Source of the DNA: DASUBV01 sp036501025
GTDB lineage: Bacteria; Actinomycetota; Actinomycetes; Streptosporangiales; Streptosporangiaceae
NCBI GenBank assembly: GCA_036501025.1
Contig: DASYBB010000200.1
Span: forward strand, 181,252 to 245,251
Direction: 5' to 3'
Length of the DNA: 64,000 bases
The first letter of the stretch is position 1. Each line of letters begins with the position of its first letter. A program made the position numbers and the translations under genes. The notes beneath the pieces were generated by a model. The model was not told the origin of the DNA and ran no database searches. It saw nothing but the letters and a program-made list of their open reading frames with translations. This document shows, piece by piece, positions 6,896 through 15,199 of this stretch.

Positions 6896-8829
6896 TCCGG
6901 CCCCGGCCGGCCGGGCTCGGGCGGGCCGGGCTGGCGGCCGGCGCGCTGAGCGCCGTCCTGACGTTCGCGGTCGCGGTGGCGGGACCCTCGCTGATGGAGC
7001 CCGCGCTGCCGGGCGAACCCGGCCAGCCGCCCTGGTCGCTGGCCGCGCATCCCGCGCCGCAGGCCGTAGTGGCGCTGACGGCGGCGGCCATCGCGGCCGG
7101 GACGGCCAGCCTGGCGCTCACCCTCGCGGCCGGCCGGCGGGGCTGGCGGGCGCCACCCGGCCTGCTGGTGGCGGCCGGGCTGGTGGCCGTCGCGGCGCTG
7201 GCGCTGGTGCCGCCGTTCGGCTCGTCCGACCACCTCAGCTACGCCGCCTACGGCCGGATCGCCGTCACCGGCCATAACCCGTACACCACCACCCCGGCCG
7301 CCCTAGCCCGGCTGGGCGACCCGGTGGCCCGGGCGGCGGCGGACTGGCGGAACAGCCCCTCGGTCTACGGGCCGCTGGCCACGGCCGGCCAGGCACTGGC
7401 CGCGCTGCTCGGCGGGACATCCGCCCGGCTCACCGTGTTCGTCCTCGGGCTGCTGGACGCCGTCGCGTTCACCTTGACGGGGCTGCTGCTGCACCGGCTG
7501 GCCCGCAGCGACCGCGGGCGCCAGCAGCGGGCCGCGCTGCTGTGGACGGCCAACCCGCTGCTGCTGCAGGTGCTCGTGGCCGGCGGGCACGTGGACAGCC
7601 AGGGCATCGTCTTCGCGGTCGCGGCGGTGGCCGTCTTCGGGGTCGCCGTGCGGACGGCGGCTACGACGGCGCACGGACGAGCGGGCCGGGCGGGCCTCGT
7701 CGCGGCCGGGGCGGGCGGGCTGGTCGGGCTGGGGTGCGCGGTCAAGGTGACGATGGGGCTGGCGGGGGTCGGGCTGGCGCTGGGCGTGGTGGCCGGCGGG
7801 CGGCTCGGGCAGCGGGGCCTAGGGGCGCGGCGGCTGGGGGCGCTGCTCGGCGGGCTGGCGGCGGGGTTCGCCGTGACGGCCGGGACGTCGCTGGCCGCGT
7901 GGGGGCCGGGGGCCCTCGGCTCGGCGCTGCGCGCGGGGGGCCAGGTGTCGATCGGGTCGCCGTGGCGGGCGGTCCGGTCCGGCCTGCGGCTGGTCACGGG
8001 CGAGGCCGCGGCCGAGGGCGTTGTCCTGGCCGGGGCCATCGTGCTGGCCGTGGTGCTTGTCGTGCTGATAACGGCGGCGCTCGCGGGCGGCGCGGGGGCC
8101 GGCGCTGGCCGGGCCAGTGCGGCCCGCGCCGCCGGGGCTGGCCGGGCCGGTGCCACCCTGGCCGGCCCGCAGCTGGCCTCCGTCGCGGTCGTCGCCGTCG
8201 TCGTGGCCTGGCTGTTCGCGTGGCCGTACGCGCTGCCCTGGTACGACGGGCTGGGGTGGGCGGCGCTGGCGCTGCTGCCGTGGTCGCGGGCGCCGTCGTG
8301 GCTGGACGGGCTGCTGCTGGCCCGGACGGCGGCGCTGGCCCTCGGCTACCTGCCGGGGCGGGGCTGCTATCCGGGTGTGCCCGCCTGCGCAGGCGGGGCA
8401 GCCGTCGCGCCGGGCCTGGGCTGGCTGGAGACCGTGGTCCGGAGCGGGATCACCCCGGCCGTACTGCTGGCCGCCACGGTCGCGCTGGCGGTGAGGACGT
8501 GGCCGGGCCGGGGCTGGCGCGGCCGCGCCGGCCCTAGAGGTAGGGACCCGAGGTCGGCGGCAGCTGCTGGCCGTCCTCCGGGCTGGCCGACGGCATCATG
8601 CCCGGCGGCAGGGCGCGGCGCATCTGCTCCAGCTGGGCCCGGGCGGCCATCTGCTGGGCAAACAGGGTCGTCTGAATGCCGTGGAACAGCCCTTCCAGCC
8701 AGCCGACCAGCTGGGCCTGCGCCACGCGCAGCTCGCTCTCGCTGGGGACCGAGTCGTCGGCGAACGGCAGCGACAGCCGCTCCAGTTCCTCCACGAGCTC
8801 AGGCGCCAGGCCATCCTCCAGTTCCTTGA
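6892..8829 (+). CDS. GT-C membrane mannosyltransferase, MptB-like
   Basis: Multi-pass protein of the polyprenol-phosphomannose-dependent alpha-1,6-mannosyltransferase family. Luminal-loop motifs PPFGSSDHLSYAAYGR and NPYTTTP, then NSPSVYGPL and AGGHVDSQG, are seen, followed by about ten further hydrophobic helices. The first ATG or GTG is at 6976, but homology-like hydrophobic sequence begins 28 codons earlier at a CTG (6892) overlapping the upstream TGA, which I take as the start. The C-terminal ~98 residues, after 8533, lie antisense to bpa and look like non-coding low-complexity sequence; a frameshift near 8520 would instead end the protein at TAG 8535-8537. Likely role: a late step in lipomannan-type glycan synthesis. 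Confidence 0.75.
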   Translation: MIRPRPAGLGRAGLAAGALSAVLTFAVAVAGPSLMEPALPGEPGQPPWSLAAHPAPQAVVALTAAAIAAGTASLALTLAAGRRGWRAPPGLLVAAGLVAVAALALVPPFGSSDHLSYAAYGRIAVTGHNPYTTTPAALARLGDPVARAAADWRNSPSVYGPLATAGQALAALLGGTSARLTVFVLGLLDAVAFTLTGLLLHRLARSDRGRQQRAALLWTANPLLLQVLVAGGHVDSQGIVFAVAAVAVFGVAVRTAATTAHGRAGRAGLVAAGAGGLVGLGCAVKVTMGLAGVGLALGVVAGGRLGQRGLGARRLGALLGGLAAGFAVTAGTSLAAWGPGALGSALRAGGQVSIGSPWRAVRSGLRLVTGEAAAEGVVLAGAIVLAVVLVVLITAALAGGAGAGAGRASAARAAGAGRAGATLAGPQLASVAVVAVVVAWLFAWPYALPWYDGLGWAALALLPWSRAPSWLDGLLLARTAALALGYLPGRGCYPGVPACAGGAAVAPGLGWLETVVRSGITPAVLLAATVALAVRTWPGRGWRGRAGPRGRDPRSAAAAGRPPGWPTASCPAAGRGASAPAGPGRPSAGQTGSSECRGTALPASRPAGPAPRAARSRWGPSRRRTAATAAPVPPRAQAPGHPPVP

Positions 8830-9088
8830 TCGAGCTCTGGTGGATCTCACGGAGCCGGGCCCGGCTCTTCTCGTCCAGCGGCGCCGCCCGGACCTCCTCC
8901 AGGAGCTGGCGGACCATGTTCCCGACCCGCATGACCTTGGCCGGCTGCTCGATCATCTCGGTGACCGGGCGCTCCCGGCTGTGCTCCGCGTCAGTCTCGA
9001 CCGCCACGCCGTCCGGGCCGACCACCACCACCCGCGGGTGCTCGTCAGCCTGGCCGCTCGCCTGATCGTGGTTCGTCTGGTCGTCCAT
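8534..9088 (-). CDS. bpa: bacterial proteasome activator Bpa/PafE
   Basis: 184-residue DUF2587 protein. Four-helix-bundle segments (EMIEQPAKVMRVGNMVRQLL and VGWLEGLFHGIQTTLFAQQM) match the ring-forming activator of the 20S proteasome. The last residues SGPYL give the hydrophobic-Tyr-X tail that opens the proteasome gate (GQYL in mycobacteria). ATG 9088 follows AGGAAC. It marks the organism as a proteasome-bearing actinomycete and would allow ATP-independent degradation of unfolded proteins. The 3' end lies within the overlong frame of the upstream mannosyltransferase on the other strand. Confidence 0.9.
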   Translation of the reverse strand: MDDQTNHDQASGQADEHPRVVVVGPDGVAVETDAEHSRERPVTEMIEQPAKVMRVGNMVRQLLEEVRAAPLDEKSRARLREIHQSSIKELEDGLAPELVEELERLSLPFADDSVPSESELRVAQAQLVGWLEGLFHGIQTTLFAQQMAARAQLEQMRRALPPGMMPSASPEDGQQLPPTSGPYL

Positions 9089-9216
9089 GTTCCTAGTCTG
9101 TCGAGACCGGCGCCGTCCCGCACGGCCGGGGGCCGGATTAGGCGGCGGATTTGCCGGGCCGGCGCCCGTGGCCCTGATTGGCCCGGCGGGCGTCATGGAC
9201 ATCGCCGGCCCCGGCA

Positions 9217-10473
9217 TTACCGCGGGGCGCCCGCCCAGTACCGGTCGGCCCGGGCCGGCCGCCCGGCGTCCCTCTCCCCGGCGAGCGGCGGTCGTAACGG
9301 GCCGGCCGGCTGCCCGAGCTTGGCCTGCATCCACGGGTAGGGGTCGCGCATCGGGGTGCGCCGGGCCCGGCGCCGCTCCTGGATGCGCGCCAGCGGCTCG
9401 CCCGCCGCGTAGTAGCGGCCCCGCCCGTTGCCGTGGGCGGCCAGGATGCCCACCGCGGCCAGGGACGCCAGGTCCCGGGTGGCCGTCTGCTCGGTCACGC
9501 TCGCGCGCCGCAGGTAGCCGGCCCGGCGCACGCGGTAGCCGATGACGGCGTCGAACATCGCCTCCATCGTCCGTTCCGGCAGCCCGTGCTCCATGCGCAG
9601 CTCTTCGAGATCGACCCAGGTCATCCCGGCCTCGTTGACCCGGCGCGCCATGGTCTGGGCCTGCATGTGATGGGCGCGCAGGTTGAAGCTGAGCCACAGC
9701 TGGGCGTCATCGCGCGGCTGCCAGGACCCGTGGCCGGTGTGGGCGAGCACGCTGTAGTAGTCGTCAGTGTTGGCGCCGAGCCACTCCTCGATGCTGGAGA
9801 ACTCCGGCTCGCCGATCTCCGAGCGGGTCAGCACCAGCGTCGCCAGGGCGCGGGCCATCCGGCCGTTCCCGTCGCGGAACGGGTGGATCATCACGAGGTT
9901 CAGGTGCGCCATGGCCGAGCGCACCACCGGATCGTTGTTCACCCCGGTCTGCAGGCTCTGGACCAGCGCGTCCATGAGCGCCGGGACCGCGGCGGCGTCC
10001 GGTCCCTCGTACACGACCCGGTTGCGGCGCTCATCGTGAACGTAGATCGGCCCCTTGCGGTAGCGGCCCGGGGACTCCGACTGGTCGTGGCCGAGCATCA
10101 TGTAGTGCATGGCCCGGATCTCGGTGGCGTCGAAGGTGGCGTAGGCGGCGTCGCCCATGGCCAGGACGTAGCCCAGGGCCTGGCGGTAACCCTGGATCTC
10201 CAGGAACGTGCCCTCGTCGGCGCTGATCGGCTCCTCGCCGTCCAGGGCGGCCGCGGCATCGTCCTCGTTGACCAGGTAGCCCTCGATGCTGTTGGAGCCC
10301 TGGATGGCCCGGGCCAGCGTCGAGCGCCGCAGGACCCCCTCCCACCGGCGCGGCGTGCGCAGGAAATGCCGCAGCTCCTTGCGCATCTGGTGGATCTCGC
10401 GCAGGACGGCCTCGTCCTCGGCCGTCAGGGCCGGAGCGGAGTACAGCGCCACCTGACGCGATGTTGCATTCAT
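9217..10473 (-). CDS. Fic family protein with C-terminal winged helix
   Basis: 418 residues. The catalytic loop HPFRDGNGRMARA carries the full HxFx(D/E)GNGRxxR consensus, so AMP-transfer (or other NMP transfer) to a protein hydroxyl is expected. An N-terminal inhibitory helix is present as SNSIEG, matching (S/T)xxxE(G/N) of class II Fic proteins, which self-inhibit. The C-terminal ~80 residues form a winged helix (SVTEQTATRDLASLAAVG). The start codon is covered by TAGTCA/TGACTA half-sites (10472-10514), suggesting the protein binds its own promoter. No separate antitoxin gene is adjacent. Confidence 0.88.
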   Translation of the reverse strand: MNATSRQVALYSAPALTAEDEAVLREIHQMRKELRHFLRTPRRWEGVLRRSTLARAIQGSNSIEGYLVNEDDAAAALDGEEPISADEGTFLEIQGYRQALGYVLAMGDAAYATFDATEIRAMHYMMLGHDQSESPGRYRKGPIYVHDERRNRVVYEGPDAAAVPALMDALVQSLQTGVNNDPVVRSAMAHLNLVMIHPFRDGNGRMARALATLVLTRSEIGEPEFSSIEEWLGANTDDYYSVLAHTGHGSWQPRDDAQLWLSFNLRAHHMQAQTMARRVNEAGMTWVDLEELRMEHGLPERTMEAMFDAVIGYRVRRAGYLRRASVTEQTATRDLASLAAVGILAAHGNGRGRYYAAGEPLARIQERRRARRTPMRDPYPWMQAKLGQPAGPLRPPLAGERDAGRPARADRYWAGAPR

Positions 10474-10514
10474 GTAGTCATGGTAGTGGACCGGTGACTA
10501 CATTAACTAGTCAT
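10472..10514. promoter_or_regulatory. putative fic operator, three TAGTCA half-sites
   Basis: ATGTAGTCA (10472-10480) and TGACTACAT (10495-10503) are perfect 9-bp inverted arms. A third half-site TAGTCAT follows at 10508-10514. The array overlaps the fic start codon and its upstream region, fitting autorepression. Confidence 0.5.
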
Positions 10515-10640
10515 CACGTCATGTGCCTGCCACGCCGGCGCCTAACCGGACGTGCCGTGCGCAACCGCCCCACCTGGGCCGCCCAGGTAATCCACTCCGT
10601 ATAGCAGCGCGTCACAGGTTGACTACGGAGGGGAGTTACC

Positions 10641-10847
10641 ATGGCTGAAATCGTGCCGGCCTACGCCCTGCACGCGGGGGACCGGATACTCGTGCCGCAG
10701 GCCGGGGGGCCTGTCGTCACGGTGGTCCGGGTCATCGAGACCGGGCCGCGCGGCAGCCTCGCGCACCTGGACGGCATCGCCGAGCCCGTCAGCTACGGCG
10801 GCGGCGACATGGTCGAGCGGTACTCCGAGGCCGGCTGGCCCTCGTGA
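10641..10847 (+). CDS. 68-residue conserved beta-rich small protein
   Basis: ATG 10641 follows GGAGGGGAG at ideal distance. The sequence alternates hydrophobic residues (LHAGDRILVP, PVVTVVRVIETG) like a small beta-barrel and ends MVERYSEAGWPS. It is paralogous to the C-terminal part of the protein at 25194-25478: both show a GD-I/L-PVV-V-R-I-T pattern and end with VERxS. Function unknown; no signal peptide or metal motif. Confidence 0.7.
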   Translation: MAEIVPAYALHAGDRILVPQAGGPVVTVVRVIETGPRGSLAHLDGIAEPVSYGGGDMVERYSEAGWPS

Positions 10848-10931
10848 CCGGAGCCGGCGGAGAGTGACCAAGTCCCCGGGCGGGAACCGTCATCATGGTG
10901 CGGCACGCACACCGACGGGGGAGGGGCGCCG

Positions 10932-11249
10932 ATGGACGATGACGAGCTGGAGGCGGCGGCGGCAACACCGGAAAGCGAGAAACTGCTGTCGTCGATGGCC
11001 GCCCGCGAGTACCTGGGGTCGCCCGAGGGCGAGATGTTCCAGAATGCCGCCGCGGCGCTGAGCGATGCCCGGCTCCGGACCAGGGACGCGCTTGACGTGC
11101 TGACCGGCCTGACCGAGCCCCGGTGGCAGGGGCTCGGACTGCGAACCGAGTCCGCCGATACGCTGCGGGCCGGCGTGGCCGCGCTGCGCGACGAGACGGC
11201 CGCGGTGGCCGGCGTCGTCGAGCGGATGCGACCCGGCGACACGAGCTAA
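10932..11249 (+). CDS. 105-residue helical hypothetical protein
   Basis: ATG 10932 follows GGGGGAGGGGC. The product is acidic, Ala-rich and predicted to be all helical (EYLGSPEGEMFQNAAAAL, then an amphipathic segment ending VVERMRPGDTS), with no membrane segment. Third-position GC bias supports coding. I do not recognise a family. It may be co-transcribed with the small protein 84 bp upstream. Confidence 0.6.
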   Translation: MDDDELEAAAATPESEKLLSSMAAREYLGSPEGEMFQNAAAALSDARLRTRDALDVLTGLTEPRWQGLGLRTESADTLRAGVAALRDETAAVAGVVERMRPGDTS

Positions 11250-11284
11250 GGCGCCCGGGCCTTCGATTCCGGTCATGGCGGACA

Positions 11285-11400
11285 CCGGCGGGGGCGTTCC
11301 GGCCGGGAACGCGCCGGCGAACGACGGTCGCCGTTCCCCGCTCGGCCACCAGGTCGAGGATGCGACGGCGCGTGGGGTCGGCCAGGACACGTCCCGGGCC
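11285..11400 (-). pseudogene. ArsR-family regulator remnant
   Basis: On the minus strand, just after the SRPBCC scrap, the reading VLADPTRRRILDLVAERGTA matches the first helices of ArsR winged-helix repressors. After that the frame degenerates, with no recognition helix or wing. There is no start codon of its own and no downstream remainder. It is consistent with a decayed ArsR/SRPBCC pair, which commonly accompany VOC genes like the one at 11525. Confidence 0.45.
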
Positions 11401-11404
11401 AGCC

Positions 11405-11500
11405 GGGCTTCCCGATGCCGGCGGCCCCGTCATGGATCAGGGTGACGCGGGTCCCGGTGGCGATGGGCGCCAGGGTGAACAGCAGCCTGGCCGGGTGCAG
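11405..11500 (-). pseudogene. SRPBCC (AHSA1-like) C-terminal remnant
   Basis: The minus-strand reading LLFTLAPIATGTRVTLIHDG matches the penultimate strand of the AHSA1/SRPBCC fold (typically LxFTLxPxxxGTRVTLxHxG). Only about 30 codons survive, in a different frame from the ArsR fragment beside it. It is flanked by the intact VOC gene. Confidence 0.45.
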
Positions 11501-11524
11501 CCCGCAGGCTGGGTCCGCCCCCGC

Positions 11525-11947
11525 TCAGGGGAAGCCGGGCGCGGAGCGGCGGGCGGGGTCGGCGGGGCTCATGATGCCGACCGGGTTGCCATCCGGGTCC
11601 TCCACCACGGCGTAGCGGGCGCCCCAGAAGGCGTCGAAGGGCGGCTGCTGGCCGGCGTACCCGGCTCCGGTCAGGTCGGCGTACAGGCTGTCGACACGTT
11701 CCCGGCTGGGCACCCGGAACCCGACGACGGCGCGGGCGGACTTCAGTCCTGCGTCCCATCGCCGGGCGAACTCGGCGCTGTCGAAGTCGAGATCCAGTCC
11801 CCCGGGCAGCCGGGCGCTCCGATGATGGTCCTGGAAATCGGGATCGGTGTCGGGAATGTCGAGGCCCAGCCGGCGGTAGAAGGTCACGGTCGCCTCCATG
11901 TCCGAGACGACGAGGTTCAGCTGGTCGAACATCGGAGTGTCGTTCAT
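11525..11947 (-). CDS. VOC-family (glyoxalase/bleomycin-resistance) protein
   Basis: 140 residues from ATG 11947 with AAGGGGAG upstream. There are two beta-alpha-beta-beta-beta units: MFDQLNLVVSDMEATVTFYR opens the first and FGxxxxVVEDPDGN-type sequence (YAVVEDPDGNPVGIMSP) closes the second. The metal-binding positions are not all obvious, so no substrate can be named. The frame runs open upstream into the broken methyltransferase, but the ATG with its ribosome-binding site is the clear start. Confidence 0.85.
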   Translation of the reverse strand: MNDTPMFDQLNLVVSDMEATVTFYRRLGLDIPDTDPDFQDHHRSARLPGGLDLDFDSAEFARRWDAGLKSARAVVGFRVPSRERVDSLYADLTGAGYAGQQPPFDAFWGARYAVVEDPDGNPVGIMSPADPARRSAPGFP

Positions 11948-11997
11948 GACGAAGCTCCCCTTCTGGGGATTGGATGGCGCGCCGGCACACGCAGCGG

Positions 11998-12619
11998 CTA
12001 GCTTTCGGTGATCTTGGTTGAGTGAACCGTGAGGTAAACGGGCTTGCGGTCGGCATCGTGGGCCCGGTCCCAGTCCGGCGCCGGAAGGGGCTCGGCGATC
12101 TGGTCCGGCCACAGGTCGCGGGACCGGAGGGCGTTGAGGTAGGTCGACAGCATCCGGTGATTGGCGCCGACCTGGCGCCGCAGGGTGGACAGTGCGCCCT
12201 GGGCCGTCCATCGTCCTTCGTCGTAGTAGGTGCCCGTCTCCGGCCACGATCCGGAGATGTCCTTTCCCCCGGCGAAGCACGGGTGCAGGATCGAGAAGGC
12301 GAAGCATCCGCGCGGCGTAGCGGATGCCCAGCCGCTCGGCCTGCTCGGTCTCCTGCGCTTTCCGGATCAGGTTCCCGGAGATATCGATCCCCACCACATC
12401 AGCGCCGCGCCGCGCCAGCTCGCGGGTGATGCGCCCGTGCCCGCACGCGACATCGAGGACGCGCAGGCCCGTGACCGGTCCCAGCAGGCTCAGCAGGGCA
12501 AGCGAAACCGAGTCGTCGGCAGAGTCGAAACCCTTGATGTACAGGTCAGCAACAGCGTCATACCTGGCTTGCATCATGCCTCGACTGTAAATCGCGCGCA
12601 TCAGCCGGGTGCGGGGCAT
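11998..12619 (-). pseudogene. class I SAM methyltransferase with internal deletion
   Basis: The N-terminal part (MQARYDAVADLYIKGF then VLDVACGHGRITRELA, the SAM-binding motif I) reads in one frame to about 12318. From there the conserved C-terminal half resumes in another frame as FAFSILHPCFAGGKDIS and continues to a TAG at 11998 ending in YLTVHSTKITES. About 60-70 codons that normally lie between these parts (motifs II and III) are absent. The gene keeps both ends but cannot make a working enzyme unless the assembly is wrong here. Confidence 0.7.
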
Positions 12620-12781
12620 TCTTCCGCAGGCAGCCAGATCCCTATCGCAGCAAGCAACCGCCAGCCGCCGTCTCGCGAGGGTTTCGTGCGTCGCGCTCTC
12701 AGGAGGACGCAGGTAGCGACGAGCGCAGTGGGCGGGAACCGTTGTGGTGGATCTGTCCCGCAGCTCAGCCCGGCAGACGCT

Positions 12782-13120
12782 TCACGTTTCTCGCTCCGGC
12801 CACGCCTGGATGCTTCGGCCGGCTGCGTCGAGTATCAGCGCCGCATCGATGCTGGCTCGTGTTTCGCCGGTGGCGGGTGTCAGTCCCGGACAGATGAAGT
12901 CCAGGGACTCGCTTGGTGCCCAGCCGGGGGTGCCCGGCCGGATGATGCGAGTCACGAAAAATTCGAATCCCCCGGAGTAGGCCCAGATCCCGGTAATTGC
13001 GACCGCGGCTCGCTCGGACCGCCCAAGCAACAGGGTGCCGGTGGGCACGATGGCAGGAAATTCAGTTTCCGGCGGGTTCCATGGGCGAGCTTCCTGGGGC
13101 ACCAGTCGCGGGCGTGCCAT
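12782..13120 (-). CDS. hypothetical protein, possibly internally shortened
   Basis: About 112 residues from ATG 13120 (MARPRLVPQEARPWNPPETE). The N-terminal half (LLLGRSERAAVAITGIWAYS then GFEFFVTRI) and the C-terminal end (ETRASIDAALILDAAGRSIQ) resemble an actinobacterial family of unknown function. From memory that family is longer, with a glycine-rich middle and a WVWPLP motif that I do not see here. I therefore suspect an internal deletion that kept the frame. Confidence in that comparison is low. Confidence 0.45.
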   Translation of the reverse strand: MARPRLVPQEARPWNPPETEFPAIVPTGTLLLGRSERAAVAITGIWAYSGGFEFFVTRIIRPGTPGWAPSESLDFICPGLTPATGETRASIDAALILDAAGRSIQAWPERET

Positions 13121-13322
13121 CCGCGGGCCTGGTGTTTGGCGAAGGCGCATGACACCAGCTTTGGCCTGCATTCTGCCCGGCGCAACTGGCGCTCCCGCCC
13201 CAGCAGCACATCACCAGACCCGGTGAACGTATGTGATCAGCGCACTAGCGTCGCTGGCGCGGCACATCTGGGTGGCGCCCGACCTTTTCACCGAACCGGG
13301 GCCAGGCCTGCGGTGGGCCGTG

Positions 13323-13757
13323 CTACTCGGGTCCGCCGGGCAGCCGGCGGAGGATCTCGGCGAGCATCTCGCCGTGCGAGCCCACCTCTGCCCTGAGCGC
13401 GCCGACATCACCGGCCAGCCCGTCGGCCTTCCCGGCCAGTCCCGCCAACGCCACCCCGTGCTCGATCTGCGACCGGGCGACGGTGGCGACCTCGACCTCG
13501 ACCTGGTCGAGCTTCGGCCCGTGCCGGGCCAGGTCGCGCGCCATGTCCTGCTGGCCCGCTGCCACCTGGTCTACGCGCTGGCTCACCCGGGTGACCGCCC
13601 GGTCTACGTCCCTCAGCCCATCGTGCAGCAGCCTCACGGCCTCGCCCGTCGCCGCGATCTCCTGCGTGAGCTCGTGATCCTGCCGGTGCTCCACGGCCCG
13701 GAGGCGGCGGTCCAGCGCGGCGAGGTCAGGCTGCGGGTCAGAGGGCTCGGCGGTCAT
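13323..13757 (-). CDS. coiled-coil hypothetical protein
   Basis: 144 residues, ATG 13757. Heptad-like repeats run almost end to end (LAALDRRLRAVEHRQDHELT, then VTRVSQRVDQVAAGQQDMAR, then HGEMLAEILRRL). There is no membrane helix or catalytic motif. It resembles short structural or phage-tail-like coiled-coil proteins, but I cannot assign a family. It appears to be transcribed alone. Confidence 0.7.
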   Translation of the reverse strand: MTAEPSDPQPDLAALDRRLRAVEHRQDHELTQEIAATGEAVRLLHDGLRDVDRAVTRVSQRVDQVAAGQQDMARDLARHGPKLDQVEVEVATVARSQIEHGVALAGLAGKADGLAGDVGALRAEVGSHGEMLAEILRRLPGGPE

Positions 13758-13913
13758 GCCAGCAGGGTAGCGGCCGGGGCTGTCAGCGGGCTACGAGCCG
13801 GCTCGCCCTGCTCGCATGGGGGCCTTGACCTGCCCATAGGAGCGCCGCCTGGTCACCCATTACCGAGCGTGGCGCGTCGTATGCGCACTAGCGCCATCTT
13901 TGGGAGGGGACCC

Positions 13914-14747
13914 GTGACTAAGCCCGAGAAGCCGCGACGACGGCATGCTGCCCCGCCGCAGAACCCCTACGGGCAGCCCGCGCCCGGCTGGCCCCCGCGG
14001 CAGCCTGGGGAGCCGCCGGATTACCAGAGGCCGCCCGCCTACGGCCAGCAGCCGCCGCCCGGGTACGGCCAGCAGCCCGAGGAGTTCTTCACCTCGCCGC
14101 TCCGGCCCCCGGCCGGGTACGGGCGGCCACCAGGCTATGGGCAGCAGCCCCCGCAGCCATCGTTCACGCCCCGCCAGGACGGCCCCGGGTCCACCGGGCA
14201 GATGCCGCCCCCACCCGGCTACCAGCAGCAGCCACAGCCCGGGTACGGGCCGCCTATGCCGCCCGGGCCGGGCCGGCCCCGGCGTAGGAAGCACACCGGC
14301 CGGAACATTGTCCTGGGCCTGGTAGGCGCGGTCGCCGTCATCGTTATCGCCGTAGTGGCCAGTTCAGGCGGCGGGTCCGGGTCGCCGTCCGCCGCGGCGA
14401 GCAGCGCCCCGGCTGCGGCGGGCAGCCCGGCCGCCGCGGCTCCCGCGACCACCGCGCCCCCGGCTGCGCCTAAGGTCATCGCGAGTTTCACCGGGTCCGG
14501 GATCGAGAACACCGCGAAGTTCAGTGCCCCTTCGGACTACACGGTGAACTGGTCGTACAGCTGCGCGGCGTTCGGCCAGTCGGGGAACTTCATCGTCAGC
14601 GGTGACGGCGGGTCCGACTTCAGCGGCGCCAGCGTCGACGAGCTGGGGAACGGCGGCCACGGCACCACCCACGTCTACGGTGACGCCGGATCGCACTACC
14701 TCGGCATCGACTCAGAGTGCTCCTGGAGCATCCAGGTCGTCGGCTAG
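13914..14747 (+). CDS. Pro/Gln/Tyr-rich single-pass membrane protein with extracellular domain
   Basis: 277 residues from GTG 13914 (GGGAGGGGA upstream). Residues 1-120 are cytoplasmic and repeat Y-G-Q-Q-P-P units. A basic stop (RPRRRKHTGRN) precedes one transmembrane helix (IVLGLVGAVAVIVIAVVA). A Ser/Ala/Pro linker leads to a ~90-residue extracellular beta domain with two cysteines (YSCAAFG and SECSWSIQVVG) that could form a disulfide. This layout is common in actinomycete surface proteins; the ligand is unknown. Confidence 0.8.
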   Translation: MTKPEKPRRRHAAPPQNPYGQPAPGWPPRQPGEPPDYQRPPAYGQQPPPGYGQQPEEFFTSPLRPPAGYGRPPGYGQQPPQPSFTPRQDGPGSTGQMPPPPGYQQQPQPGYGPPMPPGPGRPRRRKHTGRNIVLGLVGAVAVIVIAVVASSGGGSGSPSAAASSAPAAAGSPAAAAPATTAPPAAPKVIASFTGSGIENTAKFSAPSDYTVNWSYSCAAFGQSGNFIVSGDGGSDFSGASVDELGNGGHGTTHVYGDAGSHYLGIDSECSWSIQVVG

Positions 14748-14938
14748 GCTGCCCGCGGATTATGGACCGGCCTCCGGAGGCCCTGGTCGCGCCAGCTGAG
14801 CGGCGCGGCCGGGGCCTTCTGCCGTCAGCCGCCGATGCCTGAGGCACGCTGTCCCCATCCTGGGCGCCGGGACGGAAACCGCAGCGTCCCGTAGCGTGCA
14901 CCGTCCGCGCCGCGCGGCCGTCCTGGCTGGTCAGGCCG

Positions 14939-14979
14939 GGTCACAGCGGAGAGTGTGGGATTCGAACCCACGGTGACGG
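14939..14979. repeat. attL-like copy of the tRNA-Ser(UGA) 3' end
   Basis: 41 bases identical to 17618-17658, spanning the acceptor and T-arm of tRNA-Ser(UGA). Weaker similarity continues to about 15006 (the anticodon-stem region), showing a partial tRNA copy rather than a gene. Confidence 0.8.
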
Positions 14980-15120
14980 TCACTCGCCACAGCGGTTTCA
15001 AGACCTTCCCAGCCCGTCCCGGCTCATTCTCGCGCGTTCCGCCCGGCCTGCTATCGGCAGCTCGTCGGCCCGATTCGAACGCCTGTAGTACTTCCCTGTT
15101 CCGGCGGGTCCCCCGCCGTC

Positions 15121-15140
15121 TGTCCGCACGGTGTCCGCAC
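15121..15140. repeat. TGTCCGCAC arm-type repeat, left end
   Basis: Two TGTCCGCAC units with an 11-bp period. The same pair occurs at 17538-17557, inside the other end of the element. Position and spacing suggest integrase arm-binding sites. Confidence 0.5.
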
Positions 15141-15199
15141 CCGGCCCGTGCCGTTTCCCTCTTACCAAACGACCCCGCTGAGGCGCGTCCACATTCGCC

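Noticed and set aside
11525..12619. 364-residue methyltransferase-VOC fusion
   Set aside because: The methyltransferase part changes frame at about 12318 and the VOC gene has its own start and ribosome-binding site; the open frame between is accidental.
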